Part shown: positions 23,554 through 33,277 of the stretch, one piece after another
Numbering within the stretch: the stretch's first letter is position 1
Layout: each line of letters opens with the position of its first letter
Notes under the pieces: model-generated
Seen by the model: the letters and a program-made list of their open reading frames with translations, nothing else
The model's database searches: none
Told to the model about the DNA's origin: nothing
Position numbers and translations under genes: made by a program
Virus record (IMG/VR): IMGVR_UViG_3300032304_002452
Coordinates: 1-56,865 of that record
Strand: one strand, 5' to 3'
Source: a virus
Length of the DNA stretch: 56,865 nucleotides

Positions 23554-24642
23554 ATGACAAAAGAAGACTTTTTATTAAGAGCACGAGAATTACATGGATA
23601 TAAATATAATTATCCTAATTTAAATAATAGAATATTATCTAATGATGATATTGATATTGAATATAATGGTATCATATATAGACAAAGAGTAGTTAAACAT
23701 ATATTATTAGGAAGATGTCCTGAGAAAAATACACCAAGTAAAACAACTGAACAATTTATATCAGAGGCTAAATTAATATGGTTTGATAAATACGACTATT
23801 CTTTAGTAGAGTATAAAGGAGCTTTGAAAAAAGTTAAAATAATCTATAAAGGAATTGTTTTTGAACAACTTGCTGTTTCACATTTAAATGGTCAATGTTG
23901 TGAAAAGAGTCTTAATCAAGAAAACTTTATTTTAAAATCTAAAGAAAAACATGGCAACCGATATGATTATAGTTTAGTAAAATTTAAAAATGGTAATTTA
24001 CCAGTATTAATTGGATATAAAGGAATTTATTATCTACAAAAACCATATTATCACCTTTCTGGAAATAGGCCAGAAAACATAAAATTGGCTGTTAGAAAAA
24101 CCAATAAACAATTTATTAACGAGTCAAATCAAGTACATGATTTTAAGTATAGTTATGATAAACTAAATTATATTTCCAATCAAACCAAAGTTATAATAAC
24201 TTGTCCAATACATGGAGATTTCAAACAAAGACCTCTTTCACACATCCAAGGAAATGGATGTCCATTATGTAATGAATCAAAGGGTGAAAAAGAGATTGCT
24301 AAATTTTTAGATAAAAAAAACATATCATATTATAGACAACATAAATTTCATGATTGTCGTAATGTATTTGAATTACCATTTGATTTCTATATACCTAAAT
24401 ATAGATTTATAATAGAATTTGATGGTAAGCAACATTATGAGCCTATTGAACACTTTGGAGGATTAAAAGCATATGAATCATTAAAAACCAATGATAAAAT
24501 AAAAAATGATTATTGTGAAGAAAACTATATTAACTTAATAAGAATTAAATATGACCAAGTTAATATAATTTGGGAAATTCTATGGGATAATTTGAAATTA
24601 TTCATAAATAATAAGGAATTTAATACTAAAAAAATCAGGTGA
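23554..24642 (+). CDS. Vsr-like homing endonuclease with DUF723-type repeats
   Basis: A 362-residue protein. The first 235 residues hold four repeated DNA-binding units with the pattern F-x-x-x-A/S...H-x-x-x-YDYS-x-V-x-Y...Q...H-x-x-G-x-C; the last has CPIHGDFKQ ... GNGCPLC and probably binds zinc. The C-terminal 120 residues are a Vsr/EDxHD-type nuclease fold: GEKEIAKFLDKKNISYYRQH, LPFDFYIPKYRFIIEFDGKQHYEP with the catalytic Asp and the Gln-His. It borders uvsX, a typical site for a free-standing homing endonuclease. Its end overlaps the convergent gene by 45 bases. Confidence 0.85.
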   Translation: MTKEDFLLRARELHGYKYNYPNLNNRILSNDDIDIEYNGIIYRQRVVKHILLGRCPEKNTPSKTTEQFISEAKLIWFDKYDYSLVEYKGALKKVKIIYKGIVFEQLAVSHLNGQCCEKSLNQENFILKSKEKHGNRYDYSLVKFKNGNLPVLIGYKGIYYLQKPYYHLSGNRPENIKLAVRKTNKQFINESNQVHDFKYSYDKLNYISNQTKVIITCPIHGDFKQRPLSHIQGNGCPLCNESKGEKEIAKFLDKKNISYYRQHKFHDCRNVFELPFDFYIPKYRFIIEFDGKQHYEPIEHFGGLKAYESLKTNDKIKNDYCEENYINLIRIKYDQVNIIWEILWDNLKLFINNKEFNTKKIR

Positions 24643-25041
24643 TAGTTTTTCAGGCACACCTTCAAGTCTAAATGAGTTTGTAATCATTTTCAGCTCAGAT
24701 TTTAGATTATGAATTGCCTCATTGAAAATATCTTGTGAATTTTCATCTAAATAGATATTCAACCTCGAGCCATCGCCTAATCCTTCATTATAGAAATCTA
24801 CCTTTATACATTTATCATTTTTTCCTTGTAATTTCTGAGTTTTATCTGGGTATTTTCTAATTAAGTCTTTTAAGAATCTTTCAGTCATAAAATTATAACC
24901 AGGTACATAAAATCCATCTTCGAATTCAATAGTCATTACGTAATCTGTGATATAGTCTAAAAAGCAATCTTTGACAGCTTGTTCGATTTCATTTTTTATT
25001 TCATTATCGATAGATTCGTTAAAACGTTTAAGATGTTTCAT
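24598..25041 (-). CDS. Hypothetical protein with capsid-targeting-like N-terminus
   Basis: A 147-residue protein beginning MKHLKRFNESIDNEIKNE. The rest is acidic with no known domain (KVDFYNEGLGDGSRLNIYL). Its last 14 codons overlap the end of the homing endonuclease gene, so the endonuclease probably landed at the 3' end of this gene and the final residues may not be original. TATATA region shared with the divergent gene at 25092. Confidence 0.75.
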   Translation of the reverse strand: MKHLKRFNESIDNEIKNEIEQAVKDCFLDYITDYVMTIEFEDGFYVPGYNFMTERFLKDLIRKYPDKTQKLQGKNDKCIKVDFYNEGLGDGSRLNIYLDENSQDIFNEAIHNLKSELKMITNSFRLEGVPEKLSPDFFSIKFLIIYE

Positions 25042-25061
25042 AATTGTGTATTCAAAATTAA

Positions 25062-25070
25062 ATATATACT
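25062..25070 (+). promoter_or_regulatory. Late-type box ATATATACT
   Basis: Box 21 bases before the ATG at 25092. The palindromic TATATA core also lies 21 bases before the divergent gene at 25041 and may serve both. Confidence 0.45.
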
Positions 25071-25091
25071 GGAAGAAAAAGATTATTTAAT

Positions 25092-27599
25092 ATGTCTAAA
25101 AACAAAGGAACCTTAGTATCATCCACAATAAGACCACTATCCACCAATTCATCTATGGCAACAGCGGTTGCGAATGAGATATTAGGTGGTTATCATACAG
25201 TAAACACATATACAGATAGAGATGCAATAACATATGATAGAAGAACATTTGGTATGTTGGTATATGTTTTAAATACTGATGAATTTTATCAATTAAAGAC
25301 AACTAATTCGGCTGACTTATCTGATAATTTAAACTGGACACTTGTTACTTTTAGTGGTGGTGGATCTGGTACAGAATGGTTAGATTCTGTTATTTCAAGA
25401 AGTGGAACACCACCGATTTCACCTTCAGTAGGCGATAGATATTTAGTTGTTGGTGGTAGTGGTATTTGGACTACTTTTAATGATTTGATAGTTGAGTGGA
25501 ATGGATTATCATATGATTTAACTGTTCCAACAGAAGGTACAACAGTTAGAGCTGATAATGAGACGACTTGTATTTATGTTTACTTAAATGCCGATTATCC
25601 GAGTGGAACTTGGACTAAACAAGATTTTGTTGTAGATCCATTTGAACCTCTTTGGAATATTGAACCATCAAAGACAATTAATGTTGGAACTAATTCTGAG
25701 TATTTGATTTATGGTGATTTGAATGTTGATGGTGTCGTCAATACATGGGGTAAGGTTGTTGTTTTGAATGGTGCTATTACGGGTAGTGGTTCGGTAAATA
25801 TTTTAGCAGGTGGTTCTGTTCAACAAGTAGATATGTTGACTGAAATATATGGTGGAACTGGAATCTCAATTGAGGCAACTTCGTTAAGTACGAGAAGTGT
25901 GTCAGTTGATATTGTTGCTGGTTCTGGGATTACCTTATCAAATTCAGGTAATTCTTTAGTTGTTTCAGCAATTGGTTCTGCAACGGCGAGTGGTGCTACA
26001 AAATATGTTATTCAGTCAACTGAAACTATTACTGTTCCTGATTATGAAGAGTATTGGATATACGGTGATTTAACTGTTTTTGGTACTCTTGATATTGGAA
26101 CATATGGTAAAGTAGTAGTGGCAAATGGTAATTTTATAGCTGCCTCTGGATCTTTGGTGAATAACATGGGTAATGTTGAAGTCTATGATTTATTGACTGT
26201 TACTGATGATAACTTGAAAGTTGATATTACAGAGATTAAATTTGGTAAAGCTGGTAGAATTCTTTTTGAGAGTGAGTTGAAGTATATTCCTTTAACAGGA
26301 ACTTATGCTCGTGTTTTAACAGAATCAGATAATTTAGTTTATTCAACTTCTAGTGCTTATTTAACTGCAACATACTCATCTGGTTTGGATAACTATTTAG
26401 GTATTTCTACTAATGATCCTTTAAAAAAGGTTCATATAAGAAATTCAGGTCTTTTAATTGATGGTTCTGAGGCTGAACAAGATGAGACAGTAGGTGATCA
26501 GAATTGGGCAAGAATTGTGGTCGATACTAGCACAAGTAATGTACAAGATATTTTAGACTTTAGAAATGATCAAGGTAGAGTTTTATTTGTCTCAGGTGCA
26601 ATTGAAGGTGGGAATAGATATCCGAGTGTTTCGATAGGTACATCTTCAACTGATAAATTGTTTCAGATTACAGATTATTATAGCACTCATACATTTTTAG
26701 AATTAACAAGAACCGGTTCATTTTCACAAATAAACACTAATGGATTCAAGTTGATTAATAATGATTTTGATGGTGTTTTTGCGACAGTTTCCGGTGCTGG
26801 CGCTTATTATGATGATGGAGTTGCTGTTAAATTCGCTGGAGTGGCAGATAACACAAATGGCGGTGGGACTTTTGGTTCTGTATTAGCATCTATTGATAGA
26901 AGTAATGGTTATCTTAATCAAATTGCTGTTCAATCAGATTATGCTTATATTTCAGTAGAAGATACTGTAAATGGTATCGTTTCTGATGTATTTGCATATA
27001 CTCATAGTTTAAGTTTGGAATATGTTTCAGCACCTTCCGCTACAATTGAGGAAATTACACTAAGTGATTATGGTATAAAGAATACTATAACTGGAACTTT
27101 TTCTATACAGGATATAATTGGCAATGATTTGGTATCAGTTTCCGATACTGGAACAGTTTCAATTTATGGTCTCACTAACAGTTCAGATACGAATGTTGTC
27201 ACTTGGAACTCAACAACAAAGGAATTAGGAGTCAGAAATTATTCGAGAAATTTCGTTTTGACTAGAGAAATATCATTTGAAACGGGGGAACAAGGTATAT
27301 ATATGATTGTAGTCCCTGATAAATGTAAATTGATATATCCTGTTGTTAGAGTGACAAAAGATATTGCTGGTACTGATAATGCTACTATTACTCTTCAAAA
27401 TGATGCTGGCACTACTATGACAGGTACAGCAGGAGTAATAACTCTATTAGCATCTACGACATTTGGTTCACAAGTTAGTGGATCCATTACGGGTAATAAT
27501 ACATTTGGAGCTTCAGGAGACCAAATTAGAATAGTAACAGCTAAAACCACTGCTGGTGGAAAATGTTCTATTGATTTACTTTTCGAGCTTGAGGATTAA
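25092..27599 (+). CDS. Tail-fibre-like structural protein
   Basis: An 835-residue protein with tail-fibre composition: rich in Gly, Ser, Thr and Asn and in short beta repeats. Residues 40-75 (TYTDRDAITYDRRTFGMLVY) resemble the N-terminal collar domain of Bacteroidota phage fibre proteins; residues 95-160 look like a DUF2793-type module (PSVGDRYLVVGG); residues 215-245 and 315-350 are two similar beta-helix-like stretches (EYLIYGDLNVDGVVNTWGKV and EYWIYGDLTVFGTLDIGTYG). The C-terminal 110 residues form a beta-sandwich-like head (GIYMIVVPDKCKLIYPVVRV). Probably a receptor-binding or whisker protein; exact place on the virion unknown. Confidence 0.75.
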   Translation: MSKNKGTLVSSTIRPLSTNSSMATAVANEILGGYHTVNTYTDRDAITYDRRTFGMLVYVLNTDEFYQLKTTNSADLSDNLNWTLVTFSGGGSGTEWLDSVISRSGTPPISPSVGDRYLVVGGSGIWTTFNDLIVEWNGLSYDLTVPTEGTTVRADNETTCIYVYLNADYPSGTWTKQDFVVDPFEPLWNIEPSKTINVGTNSEYLIYGDLNVDGVVNTWGKVVVLNGAITGSGSVNILAGGSVQQVDMLTEIYGGTGISIEATSLSTRSVSVDIVAGSGITLSNSGNSLVVSAIGSATASGATKYVIQSTETITVPDYEEYWIYGDLTVFGTLDIGTYGKVVVANGNFIAASGSLVNNMGNVEVYDLLTVTDDNLKVDITEIKFGKAGRILFESELKYIPLTGTYARVLTESDNLVYSTSSAYLTATYSSGLDNYLGISTNDPLKKVHIRNSGLLIDGSEAEQDETVGDQNWARIVVDTSTSNVQDILDFRNDQGRVLFVSGAIEGGNRYPSVSIGTSSTDKLFQITDYYSTHTFLELTRTGSFSQINTNGFKLINNDFDGVFATVSGAGAYYDDGVAVKFAGVADNTNGGGTFGSVLASIDRSNGYLNQIAVQSDYAYISVEDTVNGIVSDVFAYTHSLSLEYVSAPSATIEEITLSDYGIKNTITGTFSIQDIIGNDLVSVSDTGTVSIYGLTNSSDTNVVTWNSTTKELGVRNYSRNFVLTREISFETGEQGIYMIVVPDKCKLIYPVVRVTKDIAGTDNATITLQNDAGTTMTGTAGVITLLASTTFGSQVSGSITGNNTFGASGDQIRIVTAKTTAGGKCSIDLLFELED

Positions 27600-27904
27600 T
27601 TAGTTTCGAAGGTGAGTATTGTAGTAAGATTCTCTTGACTAAAACCATGTAAAGGTTTCCCACCTTTCTTTAAATAATCTTGATAAATTTCTTGATAATC
27701 ATCATAAGTATAAATCTTCGAATCTATTTCAGAGTAAATTACTTCAGTATCATCAGTTGAAATTGTACTGTTTCTAAGTTTTATAGAACCATAGTTCGGA
27801 CCCATTGGTCCGACTGGTGCAGTTGTTCCCCCACTAGCACCACCAACTGTTTGGTCACCAATTGGAATATTTCTTTCATTAAATTGTTTCCAGGATTTAA
27901 TCAT
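27596..27904 (-). CDS. Small protein with targeting-like N-terminus
   Basis: A 102-residue protein beginning MIKSWKQFNERNIPIGDQ, a form of the shared peptide, followed by a Gly/Pro-rich stretch (GGASGGTTAPVGPMGPNYGS) and a charged C-terminus. Four-base overlap with the fibre gene end and an eight-base overlap with the upstream gene. Function unknown. Confidence 0.7.
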   Translation of the reverse strand: MIKSWKQFNERNIPIGDQTVGGASGGTTAPVGPMGPNYGSIKLRNSTISTDDTEVIYSEIDSKIYTYDDYQEIYQDYLKKGGKPLHGFSQENLTTILTFETN

Positions 27905-28373
27905 TCTTTATTGGTAATTTTTCAAAAAACTCATCTTCCATCTCTAAAGAGAATTCATCTTTATTTGTATTGTAGATTATATTGTAGAGTATATTATCTT
28001 TTAATTTGACTTTTTCTCCATTTTTAAGAGTCATTATAGAAATTTCATCTTCATAGTTATTATAAATTTGAGCAATTTGAATTCCAATTTTACCATCTCT
28101 ATCAAATAAATTACAAATTACCTTTTTTCCTTCATCTAATAGATTAGATATTTTGGTAAAAGTAGTTTCTTTGGATAATAATCTATAATCCATTAAATCC
28201 TCATCCGATGTTTGGTCATAATGATCCAGGAATTCCTGTTCAGTTTTAGATAATTTTATCTTATTAGATATTTTATCTAATATTTGATTTAATCGAACTT
28301 CTTTAAGAGATTCGTTTAATTTGAAATAAGATATGAATTTCTTGAACGTCATGATGTTATTTCTATTTTTCAT
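27897..28373 (-). CDS. Hypothetical protein with targeting-like N-terminus
   Basis: A 158-residue protein. From Met8 it reads MTFKKFISYFKLNESLKEV, a targeting-like peptide; the ATG at 28352 is therefore an alternative start, although a TATATA box lies only 4 bases before the ATG at 28373. The remainder is acidic, ending EDEFFEKLPIKND, with a possible SH3-like stretch (IMTLKNGEKVKLKDNIL). Function unknown. Confidence 0.7.
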   Translation of the reverse strand: MKNRNNIMTFKKFISYFKLNESLKEVRLNQILDKISNKIKLSKTEQEFLDHYDQTSDEDLMDYRLLSKETTFTKISNLLDEGKKVICNLFDRDGKIGIQIAQIYNNYEDEISIMTLKNGEKVKLKDNILYNIIYNTNKDEFSLEMEDEFFEKLPIKND

Positions 28374-28403
28374 ATTCTATATATTAAGAATGATATCATA
28401 ATT

Positions 28404-28413
28404 TATATATACT
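28404..28413 (+). promoter_or_regulatory. Late-type box TATATATACT
   Basis: Perfect box 21 bases before the ATG of the 1223-residue protein. Confidence 0.5.
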
Positions 28414-28434
28414 CTACAAGATTAAGTTAATTAA

Positions 28435-31400
28435 ATGGATAAACAATTATTAGCAGCATTAGACAACCTTTCAATCGCTTTAGAGATGCTAACCGAATCT
28501 CTTAGTAAAAATAAAGAGGCAAAAAGTCCTACTGCCACTGCTATGCAATCTGGTAATTTTGGAGAACAATTGAAAGAAATTAATAAAGGAATTCAAGAGT
28601 TAAAAGATGATAATAAAAAGATTTTAGATGATACTCAAACCATTATAAAACTCCAGAAAGAGAAGAAAGATAGTTCGATGAATGTTTTCGAAGGAGCAGG
28701 TAAGGAAAATAATAAAAAAATGTTAAAAGATGGAATATCTGTGGTAGTTCTTATTGCTGGTGCTGTTTTGGCGATTGGATTAGCTTTCAAATTAATTGGA
28801 ACAGTTGATTGGAAGTCAGTTTTGGCTATATCAGTTGCGCTTCCAATGATTGCTTTTGCCTTTGAGAAAATGGCAAAAATAAAAGATTTAACTCCAGGTA
28901 AGGTTCTAATGATAGGATTATCAGTTGTTGGTTTATCTATTGCTATTATGTTATCATCAAAAGTTTTAGGTCTTGTTACACCCATAAGTTTATTTCAAGC
29001 ACTGACTGTTGTTTTTATAGCAACGGCATTTGGAGCAGCAGCTTTTGGACTTGGTAGTCTTTTGAAGGCTTTCAAGGATATAAAGGTAGCAGATGCCTTG
29101 AAAGCTTCTTTAGTTTTACCTTTAGTCTTATTAGCTGTTAGTGTTGCAATTGCAGCTTCTTCAGTTGTTTTGCAGGCAGTTCAACCAATAGGTTTATTTC
29201 AAGCCTTGACTGTTGTACTTATTGCGGCCGCATTTGGTGTCGTTTCATATGGTTTAGGTAAACTTATTTCAGCATTTAAGGATATCTCACCTGGTGATGC
29301 AGTAGTTGCAGCATTTTTAATGCCGGTAGTATTGATTGCTTTAAGTTATGCCATAGTAGAGACTTCTAAAATGTTTCAGTCCATAGTGCCAATTGGATTA
29401 TTTCAAGCATTGACCGCTATTCTAATCTCTGCAACTTTTGTTATCTTGGCTTACGCTGTGAAGCCACTTATGAAAGGTGTAGAGGGTGTAACTTTAAAAC
29501 AGATTGGTATGGGAACACTTGTTCTATTAGCGTTGACTGCTGCTGTGGTTGGTGCTTCATGGTTAATGATGGGTCTAAAACCAGTTTCTTTTTCCACTAT
29601 TGCGAAGTTTCTATTTTTATCAATTAGTCTTTCGGTATCAGTTATTGCTTTGGCTTTAGCGGTTAAAATTGTTAATAAACTTGGAACTCCGAAAGATTAT
29701 ATTCAGGGTGGTGCTTCAATTGTTATAATGGCAACCACTATAATGTTGAGTTCTTTGATGATTTCTAAGGGTAATTATAGTAATTATCCAGGATTATTTT
29801 GGAGTTTATTCTCAGGATTGGCAATCGCGGCATTTACCTTAGTAAACTGGTTAGTTATAAAGTTAGGAAGGGTAAAAGACTACATTCAAGGTGGTATATC
29901 AATTGTGGTTATAGCGACGACAATTATGATTACTTCACATTTGATATCAGCCGGTAATTATACTAACTATCCACCATTAATGTGGTCAATTGGAACAGTT
30001 ATAAGTATAGGATTATTTGGAATTGCCGCGGTTCTTTTGGGTACATTCTTGATGAATCCAACATTTTATATGGGACTGGCTGTAATTGTTATAATAGCTG
30101 CAACAATTGTTGCGGTTTCATACATTCTTGGGACTGGTAGTTATGAAAAATATCCAACATTTGGTTGGTCAATGGGTGTTGGTTTGGCACTTGGATTCTT
30201 CGGATTGACAGCTATATTATTAGGTACTCAAGTTTTCAATCCATTCTTTTATGCCGGTCTTGGCATGATTGCTGTTGTTGCACTTGCAATTGTTGGTGTT
30301 TCTTACATTTTTGAACAAGGATCTTATAAAGTTTATCCTCCATCCAGTTGGGTTGTTCCTACTATGTTAATACTTGGAAGTTTTTCGGCAATGGCCGTTT
30401 TACTTGGTATAATAGCTCCAATAGTTCTTTTGGGAGTTGCCACCGCTTTGATTATTAGTGGTTCAATAGTTGCTATTGATAAAATATTTCAAATGGGTTC
30501 CTACAAGGTTTATCCACCTGACGAATGGGTTAATTCAACTATGATGTTGATAGGTAAGTTTGCCATAATGTCATCTGTATTAGCATTAGCTTTACCTTTA
30601 ATTACCCTGGGTACAATTTCAATATTATTGATTGTTGGTGTGATTTATTTAATTGATAAAGTGTTTACTAGTGGTAAATATCGGAAATATCCAAATGAGG
30701 TGTGGCAAAGAGGTGTGACAATGACTATCAATAAATTTGCCAGTTTAATTAAAGATATAAGAAAAAATGTAGGATTTGGAGATTTAATTTTTGGAATTTT
30801 GAAGATTATTGGACTGGCAGAGTCAATAGTTAAAATTGATAAAATATTTAGTGAGGGTAAATATGAAAAGTATCCTAAGAAAGAGTGGGTTGATGGTTCA
30901 ATGTATGCTCTTGAGAAAATGAGAGACTTGGTAGGTAAACAAAGTATGTTTGCTGCAATTGGTGAAGCTATTGGCAACTTTTTTGGAGTTGGAGGTAAAT
31001 CAACTGTGATTAAATTAGCCGAGGGCATTCTTCAATTGGATCAAGTATTCTCAAAAGGTAAATTTCAAAGTTATCCTTCTAAATCTTGGATAGATGGAAT
31101 ACAATATGCTTTGAATAGATTCCAGAATATGTTAGGTGGTAAAACTTTTATGGAATCTCTAAAGTCATTGGTTGGAATGGATTCAAATTCAGCTCTTATA
31201 TCTCTTGCTAAATCAGTTGGTCATGTTGCGGAAGCTTTTGCTAAAGGAGATTATACTAAGTATCCAAAACCTGAGTGGATAGATGGTACAATATATGCTC
31301 TTCAGAAATTTAAGTCTATATTGGGTATGTTGAATTTTGATGATTTGGGTTCTGGGGGCATTATGGGATCAATAACTAGTTTATTTGGTGGTAAGAGTCC

Positions 31401-32106
31401 GTTAGAACAAGCCGTTTCTAATATAACGCTATTAGCAATGGCATTTGAGAAGTTAGGTTCAGCTATGAGTTCTTTCTCAAATTCTATTCAAGACTTAGAT
31501 GTTGAGAAACTTGGATTGGTTAAGAGTATGTCTAATAACGTCATCTTGCTTTCACTTATGGATCCTGATATGTTAGAAAGTGTTCTGACTAAGATAGAAG
31601 AAAAGGGTGGAATATTTGCTGAATTAATTAAAGATTTTGAAGGTAAAAAAGAAACTTCTCCAACCGCAACACCAATGAAAGTGACAACAACCGGAACAAA
31701 ACAAAAAACAGAAGGTCAAATTTTAGCTGAAAAAATAGATGGAATGACAGCTTTACTAGCAGATATATCAAGTGTTGTTGGTTCTAAAGGAGCTTTGAAA
31801 AATTATTTACTTTCAGTTAAAGAAAATCAATTGAATTCGTCAGGAAATGCTCCAAGTACAAGTCGTTCAGATAAAAGACTTAAAAATATATTGAAGAAAG
31901 TTGGTCAATCTATTAGTGGTATAAATATTTATCACTTTACATACACATTCAATCCAAGGATTATTTACCAAGGTGTTATTGCTCAAGAGTTATTAAATAC
32001 TCCGTTTGAACATGCTCTAGTTATAGATAAAAATGGATTCTATTCGGTTGATTATTCTAAATTAGATGTTCAGTTTAAAAAAATATCAACATCTGATACT
32101 TTTTGA
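28435..32106 (+). CDS. Giant hydrophobic repeat protein with C-terminal peptidase S74 domain
   Basis: A 1223-residue protein. Residues 1-90 are a coiled coil. Residues about 100-420 hold hydrophobic repeats built on (V/I)xPI(S/G)LFQALTxxxIxxxF, three clear copies and one degenerate. Residues about 440-960 hold nine units ending G(N/S/K)Yx(K/N)YPxxxW, 60-65 residues apart, the last with a W(V/I)DGxxYAL(E/N/Q)(K/R) extension. The last 79 residues are a peptidase S74 intramolecular chaperone: SDKRLKN with Ser1145 and Lys1150 as the likely catalytic pair, then YQGVIAQELLNTP and FYSVDYSKLDVQF. S74 normally trims and trimerises fibres. The long hydrophobic helical body resembles a tape-measure protein. 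The combination is unusual; a tape-measure or membrane-penetrating virion protein is my best guess. Confidence 0.8.
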   Translation: MDKQLLAALDNLSIALEMLTESLSKNKEAKSPTATAMQSGNFGEQLKEINKGIQELKDDNKKILDDTQTIIKLQKEKKDSSMNVFEGAGKENNKKMLKDGISVVVLIAGAVLAIGLAFKLIGTVDWKSVLAISVALPMIAFAFEKMAKIKDLTPGKVLMIGLSVVGLSIAIMLSSKVLGLVTPISLFQALTVVFIATAFGAAAFGLGSLLKAFKDIKVADALKASLVLPLVLLAVSVAIAASSVVLQAVQPIGLFQALTVVLIAAAFGVVSYGLGKLISAFKDISPGDAVVAAFLMPVVLIALSYAIVETSKMFQSIVPIGLFQALTAILISATFVILAYAVKPLMKGVEGVTLKQIGMGTLVLLALTAAVVGASWLMMGLKPVSFSTIAKFLFLSISLSVSVIALALAVKIVNKLGTPKDYIQGGASIVIMATTIMLSSLMISKGNYSNYPGLFWSLFSGLAIAAFTLVNWLVIKLGRVKDYIQGGISIVVIATTIMITSHLISAGNYTNYPPLMWSIGTVISIGLFGIAAVLLGTFLMNPTFYMGLAVIVIIAATIVAVSYILGTGSYEKYPTFGWSMGVGLALGFFGLTAILLGTQVFNPFFYAGLGMIAVVALAIVGVSYIFEQGSYKVYPPSSWVVPTMLILGSFSAMAVLLGIIAPIVLLGVATALIISGSIVAIDKIFQMGSYKVYPPDEWVNSTMMLIGKFAIMSSVLALALPLITLGTISILLIVGVIYLIDKVFTSGKYRKYPNEVWQRGVTMTINKFASLIKDIRKNVGFGDLIFGILKIIGLAESIVKIDKIFSEGKYEKYPKKEWVDGSMYALEKMRDLVGKQSMFAAIGEAIGNFFGVGGKSTVIKLAEGILQLDQVFSKGKFQSYPSKSWIDGIQYALNRFQNMLGGKTFMESLKSLVGMDSNSALISLAKSVGHVAEAFAKGDYTKYPKPEWIDGTIYALQKFKSILGMLNFDDLGSGGIMGSITSLFGGKSPLEQAVSNITLLAMAFEKLGSAMSSFSNSIQDLDVEKLGLVKSMSNNVILLSLMDPDMLESVLTKIEEKGGIFAELIKDFEGKKETSPTATPMKVTTTGTKQKTEGQILAEKIDGMTALLADISSVVGSKGALKNYLLSVKENQLNSSGNAPSTSRSDKRLKNILKKVGQSISGINIYHFTYTFNPRIIYQGVIAQELLNTPFEHALVIDKNGFYSVDYSKLDVQFKKISTSDTF
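29763..31275 (+). repeat. Nine coding repeats, GxYxxYPxxxW units
   Basis: Within the 1223-residue protein, units begin near 29769, 29953, 30135, 30320, 30496, 30674, 30857, 31057 and 31246, spaced about 180-200 bases. Protein cores read GNYSNYPGLFW, GNYTNYPPLMW, GSYEKYPTFGW, GSYKVYPPSSW, GSYKVYPPDEW, GKYRKYPNEVW, GKYEKYPKKEW, GKFQSYPSKSW and GDYTKYPKPEW. The DNA has diverged, so the duplication is old. Confidence 0.85.
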
Positions 32107-32119
32107 TATATAAATATAT

Positions 32120-32551
32120 ATGAGTATTTTAAAAGATTTGAGATTATTTTTTTCTTATAAATCTTCTATTCGTAAGAATAAAGTTCGCCTTCAGGGAGAT
32201 TTCAATATGAGAATTGATAATGCTGATAGGATGTATACCGTTTTAAATATACCCTCTAATTTGGTAGAGGAACCTTATAATTTAAGAAAGGAAGATATTG
32301 ATAAGATAGCTCAAAATTACATTAGAGATTACATTAATGAGTTATCTACCTTTCTAAATTCAATAGGTATATCAGAATTATATGATTTCTATGAACCTAT
32401 CAAAAAGGTTGATAAATATTCCTATTTAATAGTGATTGGATATAAACAATTAGACTCAGTGGAAATTAATAAGATTTTATATCGGGTAATATTACCAATT
32501 ATTTCAATAGTTGGTTTAATTTCTTTCACATTTTGGTTGTGGAAAGTATAA
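32120..32551 (+). CDS. Hypothetical protein with C-terminal membrane anchor
   Basis: A 143-residue protein with a soluble N-terminal part (IRKNKVRLQGDFNMRIDNAD, then EDIDKIAQNYIRDYINELST) and a single hydrophobic helix at the C-terminus (VILPIISIVGLISFTFWLW), so it is tail-anchored. It lies 13 bases after the giant repeat protein and might act with it. The ATG sits directly at a TATATAAATATAT sequence. Confidence 0.7.
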   Translation: MSILKDLRLFFSYKSSIRKNKVRLQGDFNMRIDNADRMYTVLNIPSNLVEEPYNLRKEDIDKIAQNYIRDYINELSTFLNSIGISELYDFYEPIKKVDKYSYLIVIGYKQLDSVEINKILYRVILPIISIVGLISFTFWLWKV

Positions 32552-32595
32552 ACAAATTTTTCAATTTTTCTTATAATATAAAAAAAAATCTATAA

Positions 32596-33021
32596 ATGAG
32601 TAAATTTTACGAAGTTTCTGAGGACTCTCAAAAAGAGTTCTTCAACGTTTTCAACAAAAAATCTTTTCCAATTTCAGTTGGTATCCAATTCATTGGATCT
32701 GAAAAACAAAAACAATTGATTAAAATATCTAAATTGGCTGATCAACATGCCTTTCTTTTAAATAAGGAGTTGTTAGTTTCAGTTAATGAGGATCTATTTA
32801 GTGTGTTTGATGAGGTGTCAATTTATATCCTTATTGAGCAAGAGATTGATAAAATTTCTATTGAGACTGAATCTGGTAAAATAAAAATGATTAAGCCAGA
32901 TTTAACAACTTTCTCATCTTTAATCACTAAATATGGAGTAGAAAAGGTTGCTAAGGCAAATCAAGTTGAGGAGTTATATCAACAACAAAAAGCTGATGGT
33001 GCTGAAGAATTTACCTTTTAA
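32596..33021 (+). CDS. Conserved-looking phage protein, unknown
   Basis: A 141-residue acidic protein (MSKFYEVSEDSQKEFFNVFN). It pairs an alpha/beta first half with SVFDEVSIYILIEQEIDKIS, and a second half with MIKPDLTTFSSLITKYG. Similar small proteins with an EEE/EQE helix followed by KPDFTTFSGxL are frequent in T4-like phages of Bacteroidota; no function known to me. First of a three-gene cluster (32596, 33039, 33278) closed by a terminator. Confidence 0.7.
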   Translation: MSKFYEVSEDSQKEFFNVFNKKSFPISVGIQFIGSEKQKQLIKISKLADQHAFLLNKELLVSVNEDLFSVFDEVSIYILIEQEIDKISIETESGKIKMIKPDLTTFSSLITKYGVEKVAKANQVEELYQQQKADGAEEFTF

Positions 33022-33038
33022 ATTAAAAATAAATAATT

Positions 33039-33269
33039 ATGAATATATCAAAAACTTATATCAGTGCTCTTACTAAAAAGTATGAAGCTCAAATGGAAGA
33101 AGCAAAGGCAAACTTAGCTTTATATCTATCAAACTCAAATTTAGCAGCAATTGGAGAACACTCTGACTTATTATCTGAGCATGATAGATGGGTTGGTCAA
33201 TACTGTGAGGCTAAAGATAAATTAGAATCTTTGAATCTTTTAATTGAAGAATTAGGATTAAAAAAATAA
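33039..33269 (+). CDS. Small coiled-coil protein
   Basis: A 76-residue, fully helical protein (MNISKTYISALTKKYEAQME ... DKLESLNLLIEELGLKK) predicted to form a coiled coil. It lies 17 bases after the preceding gene and 8 bases before the next. Possibly a chaperone or assembly factor; no direct evidence. Confidence 0.7.
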   Translation: MNISKTYISALTKKYEAQMEEAKANLALYLSNSNLAAIGEHSDLLSEHDRWVGQYCEAKDKLESLNLLIEELGLKK

Positions 33270-33277
33270 TAAATAAA

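Noticed and set aside
28635-31028. Minus-strand ORFs inside the 1223-residue gene (28635-28985, 30645-31028)
   Set aside because: Pro/Ile/Ser-rich shadow frames opposite a long gene with clear repeats and an S74 domain.
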